NCBI RefSeq assembly: GCF_900105475.1
Contig: NZ_LT629777.1
Coordinates: forward strand, 1 to 64,000
Source of the DNA: Pseudomonas asplenii
GTDB lineage: Bacteria > Pseudomonadota > Gammaproteobacteria > Pseudomonadales > Pseudomonadaceae
DNA: 64,000 nucleotides
Direction: 5' to 3'
The notes under the pieces are model-generated. The model did no database searches, was not told the origin of the DNA, and saw nothing but the letters and a program-made list of their open reading frames with translations. Positions within the stretch are counted from its first letter, which is position 1. The number at the start of each line of letters is the position of its first letter. Shown here piece by piece: positions 1-8,726 of this stretch. The translations under genes and the position numbers were made by a program.

Positions 1-1
1 C

Positions 2-109
2 GTCGAACTGGTGGTCGACGTGCTCAATCGCTCGGCCGCCGACCTGCACCCCGATGGTCGACGCCTGGCATTGTCCATCGATCCGACAGCGCTGTGTGAG
101 GTAGCCTGA
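2..109 (+). CDS. C-terminal end of an unidentified protein (partial)
   Basis: An open frame enters from the left edge and ends at a TGA at 107-109, leaving 35 residues (from VELVVDVLNR to CEVA). The fragment is too short to assign to a family, and I do not recognise it. It lies 43 bases upstream of the HAD hydrolase on the same strand, so the two could be co-transcribed. Confidence 0.55.
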   Translation, partial: VELVVDVLNRSAADLHPDGRRLALSIDPTALCEVA

Positions 110-152
110 TGCCCTGTTTGAAGCCTGTCCTTTTGAAGAGAGATCTGCACTG

Positions 153-806
153 ATGGCCCTGGCAATTTTTGATCTGGATGAAACCCTGATTCACGGCGAC
201 TGCGCCACGCTCTGGAGCGAGCAGATGGGCCGCCTGGGCTGGGTCGACCCGGAATCGTTCATGCGCCGCAACAACGAACTGATGGATGCCTACAGCAAGG
301 GCGAACTGGCCATGGAAGATTTCATGCTGTTCAGCCTGGAGCCAATGGCCGGACGTACTCCGCAGGAAATCGAACATCTGGTCGAGCCCTGGGTCGAGGA
401 CGTGATCGAGCCGCTGATCTACAGCGATGCCTGCACGGCCATCACCGGCCACCGCGACGCCGGCGACCGCATCCTGGTGATCTCCGCCTCGGGCACCCAC
501 CTGGTCAAGCCGATCGCCGAACGCCTGGGCATCGACGAAGTGCTGGGCATCGAGCTGGAAGTACTGCACGGCGTCTACAGCGGCCATACCACCGGCATCC
601 TGACCTACCGCGAAGGCAAGATCACCCGCCTGCTGGAATGGCTCGACGCCGAAGGGGAAAATCTCGAAGGCGCGAGTTTCTATTCCGACTCGCGCAACGA
701 CCTGCCGTTGCTGCTCAGGGTCGATCACCCCCACGTGGTGAACCCCGATCCCGTGCTGCGCGAACAGGCGGAAAAGGCCGGTTGGCCGATTCACCAATGG
801 AAATGA
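153..806 (+). CDS. HAD superfamily IB hydrolase (phosphoserine phosphatase-like)
   Basis: A 217-residue cytoplasmic phosphohydrolase of the HAD-IB (SerB-like) class. Motif I is FDLDETL with nucleophile Asp7 and acid/base Asp9. Motif II is ISASG with Ser111. A motif III lysine lies near 156, and motif IV is YSDSRNDLPLL with Asp179 and Asp183. All catalytic elements are present and the length is normal for the subfamily. The substrate cannot be told from sequence; stand-alone enzymes of this type act on small phosphoesters such as phosphoserine. The ATG follows an AGAGAG stretch. Downstream, arms TCCCGCTG and CAGCGGGA at 877-918 can fold into a weak terminator-like hairpin before the sigma-factor gene. 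Confidence 0.85.
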   Translation: MALAIFDLDETLIHGDCATLWSEQMGRLGWVDPESFMRRNNELMDAYSKGELAMEDFMLFSLEPMAGRTPQEIEHLVEPWVEDVIEPLIYSDACTAITGHRDAGDRILVISASGTHLVKPIAERLGIDEVLGIELEVLHGVYSGHTTGILTYREGKITRLLEWLDAEGENLEGASFYSDSRNDLPLLLRVDHPHVVNPDPVLREQAEKAGWPIHQWK

Positions 807-944
807 GGCGGCTGGCCTTGCAGCCGTCGGCATCGGCCCCCGAACATCGGGCGGCAGGCTGGCGATGAAAACCGGTTCCCGCTGTCGGAAACCAACCTTG
901 TGGGTTCCAGCAGCGGGAGAAGTATTTCAAACAAGACAAATAGC

Positions 945-963
945 AATAATTCTCGATATCATT
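945..963. promoter_or_regulatory. Candidate Fur box upstream of the sigma-factor gene
   Basis: AATAAT-TCTCGA-T-ATCATT roughly follows the three-hexamer Fur pattern (GATAAT GATAAT C ATTATC), with a good first hexamer, a poor second and a fair third. It is 43 bases before the sigma-factor start. Iron/Fur control is usual for FecI-type sigma genes, which is why I looked here. The match is weak. Confidence 0.3.
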
Positions 964-1005
964 CACGACTCCAGCCCTTGCCCCCTGAAGTCGTGAAGGA
1001 TCGCC

Positions 1006-1545
1006 ATGTCTCGTCCCAAGCCCGACCCCCTGTCGGCTGATACCTTTCGCGGGTTCTATGCGGACATCCTGCATTTCCTGCGCAAACGCACGGACAACGC
1101 CAGTGATGCCGCGGACATGACCCAGGATGTCTTCACCCAATGGCTGGACTACGACCAGCAAGCCAAGGTCGAGCAGCCACGAGCCTTCCTGTTCCAGATG
1201 GCACGCAATCTGCTGCGCGATCACTGGCGCAAGCAGAAGGTCAGACAAGCGGTGCACAGTGAGCAGGTCGACCCCGAGCAGGAGCCCGTGGCAGACGATC
1301 GCAACGATCCGCTGATCGCCGTACAGCGTCTGCAACGGCTCGAGCAATTGAAGGAGGTTCTCGCCGAACTCTCGCCTCGGCGCCGAGAAGCCCTTATGCT
1401 TGCCCGCTTCGAGGGCCTGAGTCAGGCTCGGATCGCTGAACGCATGGGGATTTCCGTCAGCATGGTGGAAAAACATATCGCCTTTGCCTTGCTGCACTGC
1501 AAACAGCGTCTGGAACAGGACCCTGGCAAGGAGCAGCCGGAATGA
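1006..1545 (+). CDS. ECF sigma factor, FecI/HasI-like
   Basis: A 179-residue extracytoplasmic-function sigma factor. Region 2 spans roughly residues 14-80, with the DMTQDVF and QPRAFLFQMARNLLRDHWR helices that bind the -10 element and core polymerase. Region 4 spans about 118-172, with the LSPRRREALMLARFEGLSQARIAERMGIS helix-turn-helix. The stop overlaps the start of the FecR-like gene by ATGA (1542-1545), so the two are translationally coupled. In this family the anti-sigma keeps the sigma factor silent until the outer-membrane receptor binds its ligand; the sigma factor then transcribes the receptor gene downstream. The start is the ATG after AAGGATCGCC. Confidence 0.9.
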   Translation: MSRPKPDPLSADTFRGFYADILHFLRKRTDNASDAADMTQDVFTQWLDYDQQAKVEQPRAFLFQMARNLLRDHWRKQKVRQAVHSEQVDPEQEPVADDRNDPLIAVQRLQRLEQLKEVLAELSPRRREALMLARFEGLSQARIAERMGISVSMVEKHIAFALLHCKQRLEQDPGKEQPE

Positions 1546-2498
1546 CCCAAGCCACCGATATCGAGTTCGATGAAAACAGCGTCGAAGCCCAGGCAGCCAG
1601 CTGGTTTGCGCGCAATCGCGAGCAGGCTCCCGGCATCGACAAGGACTTCGAACAATGGCGGGCCACACCGGCCCACGCCAAGGCCTATGCCGAGTTCGAA
1701 GCCTTGTGGGCCGATCTGGCCGAACTCAGACAACGGAACAAACCGCTCCCCCTGCCTTCACGCCGCCACAAACCCTGGCGCCCGGCCCTGGCTGCGGCCG
1801 CCGCACTGGTCTGTGCGCTGCTGAGCAGCAATGTCGGAGCCCCCAACAGTCCTTACCGACATCAGGTCGCCGCCCATGCCGAAGGCACCCGCACGCTGAA
1901 ACTGCCGGACGGCAGCACTTTGTATGTGAATGCCAACACGCGCCTGCGCATCAATTTCCGCAGCCTGCAACGGGATATCTACCTGGATCAGGGGCAGCTC
2001 TATCTGGAAGTCGCCGCCGACAAGGAACGCCCACTCTGGGTGCACGCCGGCAATGCGCGGGTGCGGGTGGTCGGCACCGCGTTCGATATGCGTCGCGGCC
2101 AGAAACAGCTGGTGGTCAGCGTCGCCCACGGCCAGGTTGCCTTCGAGCCCGAAGGCAATCCGAATACCGCAACCCTGCTCGAAGCCCGCCAACGCGGAGT
2201 CTACGACTACGCCAAAGGCACCGTGCAACAACAGGGGGTGAGTGCCGAGGAAATCGCCGACTGGCGCAGCGGCCATCTGACCTTTCGCAACCGTGAACTG
2301 CTCAGCCTGATCGACGAGTTGAACCTGTACCGCAGCAAACCGGTGCAACTGGCCGACGGTCCGCTGGCTCATTTCAAGGTTTCCGGCAGCCTTGATGCCA
2401 GTGACCCGGATGCCTTGCTCAACGCTCTGCCGGCACTGATCCCGATCAGGACCGTGGCTCTGGACGACGGTCAAGTCAGAATCGAAAGCCGCAAATAA
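1542..2498 (+). CDS. FecR-like anti-sigma factor / transmembrane signal transducer
   Basis: A 318-residue inner-membrane regulator. A cytoplasmic N-terminal DUF4880-type domain (about 10-60, with WFARNREQAPGIDKDFEQWR) would bind the sigma factor. One membrane segment lies at about 81-97. A periplasmic FecR domain (about 115-210, with TRTLKLPDGSTLYVNANTRL and VVGTAFDMR) is followed by a C-terminal STN-contacting region to 318. The gene overlaps the sigma gene and precedes the TonB receptor, the standard cell-surface signalling order sigma, anti-sigma, receptor. Its ligand signal would come from the N-terminal domain of that receptor. Confidence 0.9.
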   Translation: MTQATDIEFDENSVEAQAASWFARNREQAPGIDKDFEQWRATPAHAKAYAEFEALWADLAELRQRNKPLPLPSRRHKPWRPALAAAAALVCALLSSNVGAPNSPYRHQVAAHAEGTRTLKLPDGSTLYVNANTRLRINFRSLQRDIYLDQGQLYLEVAADKERPLWVHAGNARVRVVGTAFDMRRGQKQLVVSVAHGQVAFEPEGNPNTATLLEARQRGVYDYAKGTVQQQGVSAEEIADWRSGHLTFRNRELLSLIDELNLYRSKPVQLADGPLAHFKVSGSLDASDPDALLNALPALIPIRTVALDDGQVRIESRK

Positions 2499-2504
2499 CC
2501 TTAT

Positions 2505-2527
2505 ATGCGAATATTTTGCATTCGCAT
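2505..2527 (+). repeat. Perfect AT-rich inverted repeat between anti-sigma and receptor genes
   Basis: ATGCGAAT and ATTCGCAT are perfect 8-base arms around a 7-base spacer, starting 6 bases after the FecR stop. A short T-rich stretch follows at 2534-2541. It could be a hairpin that lowers read-through into the receptor gene, or an operator. Nothing in the sequence decides between these. Confidence 0.5.
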
Positions 2528-2615
2528 GTGAGGTTTCTTTTCTCTGCCGCGTCTTCCTCCCCGATTGCGTTCTGAACGAACGCCTTTTTGGCCTTTGGCC
2601 ACATCGGGGGATTCA

Positions 2616-5180
2616 ATGTTTCGCGCTGCTCACGAACTGCTCCATCGCTGTTCCCGCCCCACCTTGATCGCGGCCGGTCTGGTAGCCAGCCTTCAGGTCC
2701 AGGCTGCTGACAAGGTCGCCCTGAACCTGCCATCGCAGTCCCTGGCGACCTCCCTCAGCCAGGTAGCGCAGAAGACCCGCATCCAGCTGCTGTTCGACGA
2801 GGACCAGTTGCGCAGCATTCCGGCCCGCGCACTGGAAGGCCAGTTCACCGCCCAGCAAGCCATCGGCCTGCTGCTCATGGGCGGCGGCTTCAAGCTGATC
2901 CAGGTCGGCAACACTTTCGTGGTACGCCAGATCGAGCCTGAACCGGCAGCCTATAAAGATGCCATCCAGTTGGGCGCGGTCAGCATCCTCGGCGACGGCA
3001 AGGAGGTCGATTCCAGCAGCGTCGGTCGTTCTACCCTGACCCGGGACGACATCGAGCGCAGCCAACCGAGCAACATACCCTCACTGCTCGCCACCCTGCC
3101 CGGCGTCAGCATGGGCGGTTCGATGAAGCCAGGCGGCCAGACCATCAACATCTGGGGCCTTGGCGATGCCGAGGACGTACCGCTGACCGTCGATGGCGCG
3201 AACAAGAGCAGTTTCGAACGCTATCAGCAAGGCACCATCTTCATCGAGCCGGAACTGATCAAGAGCATCGAGGTGGAAAAGGGCCCGCACTCGCCCGAAA
3301 CCGGCAATGGCGGTTTCGGCGGCACCGTGCACATGGAAACCAAGGACGCTCCCGATCTGCTGGAAGAAGGTCGCAACAGTGGTGCCATGGTCAAGTACGG
3401 CTACGCCAGTAACAACCATGAACAGACCTACAGCGGTGCGGTCTATGGCCGTACCGACGATGGCAAGGCCGATGGCCTGGTGTTCCTGACCCAGCGTGAC
3501 GGCGGCGACATGAAACTGGCCGAGGCCCCGCCCAACCCCAACAATCAGTACCCGGTCAATCCCAAGCGCATCCCCAACACCGCTCAGGACCTGGATGCGG
3601 TGCTGCTCAAGCTGAACCTGAACCTCACCGACGAGCAGAGCCTCAAGCTCTCCTATTCACGCTCCAACAGCGAGCGCTGGACACCCTTCTCGGCCCAGAG
3701 CTACCCGACTCCACCGACTGCGTCCAACATCCGCCTGTATGGCTACGAAGGCGCCCTGAAACGCATGCTGGCCAACCGTGAAACCATCGACACCACCTGG
3801 TCCGGCAAATACGAGTACAAGCCATCGGATAATCCGCTGGTGGATCTGCAGATCAAGTACTCCGAGTCCAACACCGACCAGACCGACGAACGCAACGCCA
3901 GCGCCTTCTTCAGCCTCGCCACCGGCGGGCGCAAGATGGATACCGACTACAAGGACCGCGAGCTGGAAATCAAGAACACCAGTCTGTTCGATAGCGGTTC
4001 CCTGCAACACGCGCTGACGGTAGGCACACAGATCCGCAAGCATGCCCGCGAAACCGAGATGTGGATGCCGGGCACCACCTACAACACCGCCCGCTACAAC
4101 TACGGCCATTTCCAGCCGGCCTTCATGCCGCACGGCAAGGTCGACGCCAATGCCTTCTTCATCGAGGACGCCGTGACCCTGGGCGACTTTACCCTGACGC
4201 CATCGCTGCGCTACGACCACGTACGCAACCGTGGCGAAGCCAACGACGCGCCGTATTACTCGAACACAGATCCGGCCGTCGGCCATGACTACAGCGACCG
4301 CACCTACACCGGCTGGTCGCCACGCCTGGCGGCCTTCTGGCGAGTGACCCCGACCCAGGGCCTGTACGCCAACTACAGCAAGACCTGGCGTGCCCCGGTT
4401 ATCGACGAGCAGTACGAAGTGCAAGGGGTGGGCAGCCGCACTGCGACCAGCGTCGACCTCGATCCCGAGCGCATCACCGCATTGCGTTTCGGCAGCATCA
4501 GCAACTTCTCCCAACTGCTCACCGAAAACGATGACCTGATGATCCGTACCACCTTCCTGCGCAACCGGATCGAGGACGAGATCTTCAAGGCCACCGGCGT
4601 AGGTTGCGAAAACCAGACGATTGTCGGCGGCACCATCAGCACGTCCTGCCCACCGGGCCCGATGTCCAACTACCGCAATGTCGGCGGCATGACCATCAAG
4701 GGTTTCGAGGTCGAGAGCTTCTACGACTCCAGCTACCTGTTCGGCCAGTTGTCGTATAGCTACCTGACCGGCAAGCGCGACAACCCCTATACCAACCCCT
4801 GGGGGTCGTCGGTCTGGGCGCGGGACATTCCACCGGCAAAATGGGTGCTGATGCTGGGTACCAAGATCCCCACCCTTGATGCCCGCGTCGGCTGGCAGGG
4901 CGTCTACGTACGCAAGACCGACCGCCTGCCCAGCGACAAATACAACAGTGGCCCGGGCACCAGCGTCGGCGACGCCTTCTACGACCAGTACGCCAACGAC
5001 AGCTATGTGGTGCAGAGCGTGTTCGCCCAGTGGAAACCGCAGCAACGCTACCTGAAGGGGACGGAAGTGAACCTGACGGTGGATAACCTGATGAACCGCA
5101 ACTACCTCCCGGAACTGAGCGGCGACCGCGCCTACAGTGTGGGACGCAACTTGAAGGTGAGCCTGACCCGCTACTTCTGA
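2616..5180 (+). CDS. TonB-dependent receptor with N-terminal signalling domain, probable haem/haemophore receptor (HasR-like)
   Basis: An 854-residue outer-membrane receptor. I use the ATG at 2616 because GGGGG lies 5 bases before it; a longer frame from a TTG at 2565 lacks such support. A signal peptide (about 30 residues, ending VQAAD) precedes an STN domain (about 35-105) that signals to the FecR-like protein. A plug domain follows (about 130-245, with VGRSTLTRDDIERSQPSN and PLTVDGANKS), then a beta-barrel ending in Phe (LTRYF). KTWRAP followed by LDPERITALRFG resembles the FRAP/NPDL signature of haem receptors. No histidine lies between these motifs, however, and no hasA haemophore or export genes follow. 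The haem assignment is therefore an inference; a siderophore receptor is the alternative. Confidence 0.75.
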   Translation: MFRAAHELLHRCSRPTLIAAGLVASLQVQAADKVALNLPSQSLATSLSQVAQKTRIQLLFDEDQLRSIPARALEGQFTAQQAIGLLLMGGGFKLIQVGNTFVVRQIEPEPAAYKDAIQLGAVSILGDGKEVDSSSVGRSTLTRDDIERSQPSNIPSLLATLPGVSMGGSMKPGGQTINIWGLGDAEDVPLTVDGANKSSFERYQQGTIFIEPELIKSIEVEKGPHSPETGNGGFGGTVHMETKDAPDLLEEGRNSGAMVKYGYASNNHEQTYSGAVYGRTDDGKADGLVFLTQRDGGDMKLAEAPPNPNNQYPVNPKRIPNTAQDLDAVLLKLNLNLTDEQSLKLSYSRSNSERWTPFSAQSYPTPPTASNIRLYGYEGALKRMLANRETIDTTWSGKYEYKPSDNPLVDLQIKYSESNTDQTDERNASAFFSLATGGRKMDTDYKDRELEIKNTSLFDSGSLQHALTVGTQIRKHARETEMWMPGTTYNTARYNYGHFQPAFMPHGKVDANAFFIEDAVTLGDFTLTPSLRYDHVRNRGEANDAPYYSNTDPAVGHDYSDRTYTGWSPRLAAFWRVTPTQGLYANYSKTWRAPVIDEQYEVQGVGSRTATSVDLDPERITALRFGSISNFSQLLTENDDLMIRTTFLRNRIEDEIFKATGVGCENQTIVGGTISTSCPPGPMSNYRNVGGMTIKGFEVESFYDSSYLFGQLSYSYLTGKRDNPYTNPWGSSVWARDIPPAKWVLMLGTKIPTLDARVGWQGVYVRKTDRLPSDKYNSGPGTSVGDAFYDQYANDSYVVQSVFAQWKPQQRYLKGTEVNLTVDNLMNRNYLPELSGDRAYSVGRNLKVSLTRYF

Positions 5181-5199
5181 CCATCAGTTGCCCCAATGA

Positions 5200-5227
5200 A
5201 AGCAGCTTCCAGTGGAAGCTGCTTCTT
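5200..5227 (+). terminator. Hairpin after the TonB receptor gene
   Basis: AAGCAGCTTCC (5200-5210) pairs perfectly with GGAAGCTGCTT (5214-5224) across a 3-base loop, followed by a short CTTAT. It starts 20 bases after the receptor stop. The T-tract is poor but the 11-base-pair stem is strong. Confidence 0.65.
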
Positions 5228-5251
5228 ATGGAAACGACCTATCCGTGAACT

Positions 5252-5339
5252 CTGCTCACCTGTCGGGCTGCTTACCTGCCGGTACTCCTTACCTGTGGGG
5301 GACTGCTTACTTGTGGACACTGGTTTACCTGTGGGAGCG
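5252..5339 (+). repeat. Five degenerate 16-18 base tandem repeats running into a REP
   Basis: Units begin at 5252, 5268, 5285, 5303 and 5320 and read CTGCTCACCTGTCGGG, CTGCTTACCTGCCGGTA, CTCCTTACCTGTGGGGGA, CTGCTTACTTGTGGACA and CTGGTTTACCTGTGGGAG. They share CTnCTTACCTGTGGG. The last unit becomes the left arm of the REP pair at 5331. Confidence 0.6.
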
Positions 5340-5399
5340 GGCTTGCTCGCGAAGAGGCCCTTGAAGGCTCCAAAGCTGCGCGGGCAAGTCCGCTCCCAC
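5331..5399. repeat. REP-type inverted pair
   Basis: GTGGGAGCGGGCTTGC at 5331 faces CGGGCAAGTCCGCTCCCAC ending at 5399. This is the extragenic palindrome family common in fluorescens-group Pseudomonas. It sits in the spacer between the receptor gene and the convergent RHH gene. Confidence 0.85.
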
Positions 5400-5446
5400 A
5401 ACAGCCCTTTGCCGCCGGCAAGAGCCTTGCTCCAGCCATGCCGCCA

Positions 5447-5752
5447 TCAGCCGGCGTTCGCCCGCACCACACTCAACTCCCTGACCTGTGCACGTTTCTG
5501 GCTCAGGTAACGGGTACATCCGACCCGCAGGAACGAGGCGAAATTCACCACCTCCCCACGAAAATCCATCACCTCCTCATACAGGCGGGTGATCATCTGG
5601 TTGGTGGTCACAGCTTCCCCTTCGGCCATCTCGCTGAGGATGTCCCAGAACTGGTTTTCCAGGCGCAGGGTTGTCACCACCCCACCGATACGCAGTGAGC
5701 GGGAACGCGACTCATAGAGAATCGGATCGGCTTTGACGTAGAGCTCGCACAT
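5447..5752 (-). CDS. Ribbon-helix-helix domain protein
   Basis: A 101-residue protein matching the RHH_4 type often seen in Pseudomonas. The strand segment SLRIGGVVTTLRLENQFWDIL is followed by helix EGEAVTTNQMITRLYEEVMD. It is probably a small dimeric DNA-binding protein, but its target is unknown. The ATG has a perfect AGGAGG 8 bases upstream. It lies 15 bases after the DJ-1/PfpI gene on the same strand, so the two likely share a transcript. Confidence 0.75.
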   Translation of the reverse strand: MCELYVKADPILYESRSRSLRIGGVVTTLRLENQFWDILSEMAEGEAVTTNQMITRLYEEVMDFRGEVVNFASFLRVGCTRYLSQKRAQVRELSVVRANAG

Positions 5753-5767
5753 GGGCGCAGCCTCCTC

Positions 5768-6349
5768 CTACAAGGTGATTTGGGTGCCCAGCAGGCCCAG
5801 GAATGCCGCCAGCCAGCTTGGATGGGCCGGCCAGGCCGGGGCGGTTGCGAGATTGCCCTGGACATGGGCCTTGTCGACCGCGATATCGATGTAGCGGCCT
5901 CCGGCCAGGCGAACTTCCGGGGCGCAGGCCGGATAGGCACTGCACTCGCGACCATCAAGGATACCCGCCGCCGCCAGCAATTGCGCGCCATGGCACACCG
6001 CGGCGATCGGCTTGCCGGCCTTGTCGAAGGCCTGCACCAGTTGCAGCACCTTGTCGTTCAGGCGCAGGTATTCCGGGGCACGGCCACCGGGAACCAGCAA
6101 CCCGTCATAGTCGGCGGCATCGACCTGGGCGAAATCGAAATTCAACGCGAACAGATGACCGGGCTTCTCGCTGTAGGTCTGGTCCCCCTCAAAATCATGG
6201 ATCGCAGTGCGCACGGTCTGTCCGGCGGTCTTGCCAGGGCATACCGCATGCACTTGGTGACCGACCATCTGCAACGCCTGGAACGGCACCATCACTTCGT
6301 AGTCTTCGACGTAATCGCCAACCAGCATCAGGATCTTTTTCGCAGCCAT
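5768..6349 (-). CDS. DJ-1/PfpI family protein
   Basis: A 193-residue class I glutamine-amidotransferase-like protein. The nucleophile elbow is AVCHGAQLL with Cys119 followed by His120, and Glu15 (DYVEDYE) is the usual partner of that cysteine. Relatives are proteases, glyoxalases/deglycases or stress chaperones; the activity cannot be chosen from sequence. I start at the ATG at 6349, preceded by AGAGGAGT; a longer in-frame extension to 6478 lacks family resemblance. It is followed by the RHH gene and is divergent from the DMT exporter gene. Confidence 0.85.
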   Translation of the reverse strand: MAAKKILMLVGDYVEDYEVMVPFQALQMVGHQVHAVCPGKTAGQTVRTAIHDFEGDQTYSEKPGHLFALNFDFAQVDAADYDGLLVPGGRAPEYLRLNDKVLQLVQAFDKAGKPIAAVCHGAQLLAAAGILDGRECSAYPACAPEVRLAGGRYIDIAVDKAHVQGNLATAPAWPAHPSWLAAFLGLLGTQITL

Positions 6350-6555
6350 GGTGGTGAACTCCTCTGGATGAACGCTTGGGCAAACAAGAGTAGCCAAGGT
6401 AGTCGCTGGACACCGGGGCAGGTAATCGCCGGCTACTACGGCTATCCGCAAACTGGAACTGTACGGACAACTCTGCACCTATCTGTAGCAGCCGCCGTCG
6501 CGGGTTTTATGGCTTGATGAACACTCGTTCTCCACCCTACTTTCGGTTCCCCCTT

Positions 6556-7467
6556 ATGTCCTCCCGTGAAAACACCGGCATGCTGCTCGGCCTGCTGGGC
6601 GTCGTGATCTTCAGCCTGACCCTGCCCTTCACCCGCATCGTGGTGCAGGAAATCAACCCGATGCTCAACGGCCTCGGCCGGGCCTTGGTGGCGGCGATTC
6701 CGGCGGCGGCGCTGTTGCTCTGGCGACGGGAGAAATGGCCGACCTGGAGCCAGTTCAAGGGTTTGTGGCTGGTGATTGCCGGGGTGATCCTCGGCTTCCC
6801 GGTGCTGTCGGCCTGGGCCATGCAGAGTCTGCCGGCCTCCCATGGTGCACTGGTCAACGGCCTGCAACCGTTGTGCGTGGCGCTGTATGCCGCGTGGCTG
6901 TCCCACGAACGGCCGTCGAAAGCCTTCTGGGCCTGCGCCGCGCTGGGCAGCGCGCTGGTGCTGGGTTATGCCTTGCTCAGCGGTGCCGGCAGCATCCAGG
7001 CCGGTGACCTGCTGATGCTCGGCGCCATCGCCGTCGGCGGCCTCGGTTATGCCGAAGGTGGCCGCCTGGCCCGGGAAATGGGCGGTTGGCAGGTGATCTG
7101 CTGGGCGCTGGTGCTGTCGGTACCGGTATTGATCGGCCCGGTGCTGTACCTGGCCTGGCAGCATCAGGGGGCGATTTCCAGCAAGACCTGGTGGGCCTTT
7201 GGCTACGTGGCGATGTTCTCGCAGTTTCTCGGGTTCTTCGCCTGGTACGCCGGGCTGGCCCTGGGGGGCATCGCCCGGGTGAGCCAGATCCAGCTACTGC
7301 AGATCTTCTTCACCATCGCCTTTTCGGCGCTGTTCTTCGGCGAGCAGGTCGAGCCGGTGACCTGGCTGTTTGCCGCCGGGGTGATCGTCACGGTGATGCT
7401 GGGGCGCAAGTCCGGGGTGCGCCCGGCACAACCGGGCCAACTGCCGCCTGGGGTTCAGCTCAAGTAG
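6556..7467 (+). CDS. DMT-superfamily permease (EamA family)
   Basis: A 303-residue inner-membrane protein with ten predicted hydrophobic segments arranged as two EamA repeats (about 5-135 and 150-285). It starts MSSRENTGMLLGLLGVVIFS. Such permeases usually export amino acids or metabolites; the substrate is unknown. Neither ATG 6556 nor the upstream ATG 6517 has a convincing ribosome site, so the start is uncertain by 13 residues. Its 3' end overlaps the convergent methyltransferase gene by 13 bases. Confidence 0.8.
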   Translation: MSSRENTGMLLGLLGVVIFSLTLPFTRIVVQEINPMLNGLGRALVAAIPAAALLLWRREKWPTWSQFKGLWLVIAGVILGFPVLSAWAMQSLPASHGALVNGLQPLCVALYAAWLSHERPSKAFWACAALGSALVLGYALLSGAGSIQAGDLLMLGAIAVGGLGYAEGGRLAREMGGWQVICWALVLSVPVLIGPVLYLAWQHQGAISSKTWWAFGYVAMFSQFLGFFAWYAGLALGGIARVSQIQLLQIFFTIAFSALFFGEQVEPVTWLFAAGVIVTVMLGRKSGVRPAQPGQLPPGVQLK

Positions 7468-8672
7468 CCATCGGCGCGCAGCAGGGTTTCCAGGCAGTGT
7501 TCCTGGATGGCGTAGAAGGCCTTGAGTTCGTCGATCTTCGCCAACAGCCGGGCCGGATCCTGGGGCTCGGCCCGCTTGACCGCGAGGATCATCTTGTTCT
7601 TGTTGGTGTGTTCCAGCGAAATGAACTCGAAGACCTTGGTCTCGTAGCCACAAGCTTCCAGGAACAGCGCCCGCAGGCTGTCGGTGACCATTTCCGCCTG
7701 CTGGCCCAGGTGCAGACCGTATTGCAACATCGGTTTGAGCAGCGCCGGGCTCTGGATCTGCTGGCGGATCTGTTTGTGGCAGCACGGCGAGCACATGATG
7801 ATCGCCGCCCCGGAACGGATACCGGTATGGATCGCGTAGTCGGTGGCGATATCGCAGGCATGCAGGGCAATCATCACGTCCAGCTCGCTCGGCGCCACGC
7901 TGCGCACGTCGCCGCACTTGAACAGCAGCCCCGGATGTTCCAGACGCGCCGCCGCCGCATTGCACAGGCTGACCATGTCTTCGCGCAACTCGACACCGGT
8001 CACCTGCCCTTCGGTCTCCAGGGTGTTGCACAGGTAGTCATGGATGGCGAAGGTCAGGTAGCCCTTGCCCGAACCGAAATCCGCCACCCGCACCGGTTGG
8101 TCCAGCTTGATCGGTGAACTGCCCAGGGCGTGGGAAAACACTTCAATGAATTTGTTGATCTGCTTCCATTTGCGCGACATGGCCGGGATCAACTCGTGCT
8201 GCTTGTTGGTCACGCCGAGGTCGGTCAGGAATGGCCGGCTCAACTCCAGATAACGGTTCTTCTCGCGGTTGTGCTCGGCGGACGGCACCTCCCGCGCCTG
8301 CTGGGCCTTGCCCTTGAACAGGCTGCTCTTGCCCTTCTTGCTGTATTCAAGCTGGACCTCATCGGTCAACGACAGCAGGTGGGCATTCTTGAACGACGCC
8401 GGCAGCAGGGCGCCGATGGTCGCCACGCCCTCGGCCAGGGAAAAATTCTTGGTGATGTCGCGGGTCTTGTAGCGGTAAACGAAGGACAGGCACGCCTGGT
8501 CCTTGACCGTCAGTTGCTTGATGATCACCCGCTGCAGGTCCGCCTCGGTGCCCACGTACTTGGCCAGTACCAGCTTGATAAAGGCGTTCTGCGCCAGGCT
8601 GGTTTCGAGCAACTCGATGAACTGGGCGTGATGGTCCGGCACGGACTGGGCGGGTTTTGCAGTGACTGACAT
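7455..8672 (-). CDS. SAM-dependent methyltransferase (Methyltransf_32 type)
   Basis: A 405-residue protein with a class I methyltransferase core. The SAM motif I is VADFGSGKGYLTF (about 195-207), VTGVELRE is the acidic motif II, and ALHACDIATDYAI and SPCCHKQ follow. The SPCCHKQ signature is shared with GSTCD/METTL25-like proteins. A helical N-terminal region of about 150 residues may bind the substrate. The target is unknown, with RNA or protein both possible. The ATG at 8672 has GAGG about 10 bases upstream. Confidence 0.8.
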   Translation of the reverse strand: MSVTAKPAQSVPDHHAQFIELLETSLAQNAFIKLVLAKYVGTEADLQRVIIKQLTVKDQACLSFVYRYKTRDITKNFSLAEGVATIGALLPASFKNAHLLSLTDEVQLEYSKKGKSSLFKGKAQQAREVPSAEHNREKNRYLELSRPFLTDLGVTNKQHELIPAMSRKWKQINKFIEVFSHALGSSPIKLDQPVRVADFGSGKGYLTFAIHDYLCNTLETEGQVTGVELREDMVSLCNAAAARLEHPGLLFKCGDVRSVAPSELDVMIALHACDIATDYAIHTGIRSGAAIIMCSPCCHKQIRQQIQSPALLKPMLQYGLHLGQQAEMVTDSLRALFLEACGYETKVFEFISLEHTNKNKMILAVKRAEPQDPARLLAKIDELKAFYAIQEHCLETLLRADGYLS

Positions 8673-8726
8673 GAAAGAAGCGCCTCGGGCGTGCAGAAAT
8701 CGGATCAGGGAATGCCGGGCATTGTA

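Noticed and set aside
3657..5045. 462-residue minus-strand frame opposite the TonB receptor
   Set aside because: It is antisense to a well-supported receptor gene and has no ribosome site or family features.
5196..5510. 104-residue plus-strand frame after the TonB receptor
   Set aside because: It reads through a terminator, the degenerate repeats and a REP pair, so it is not a protein gene.
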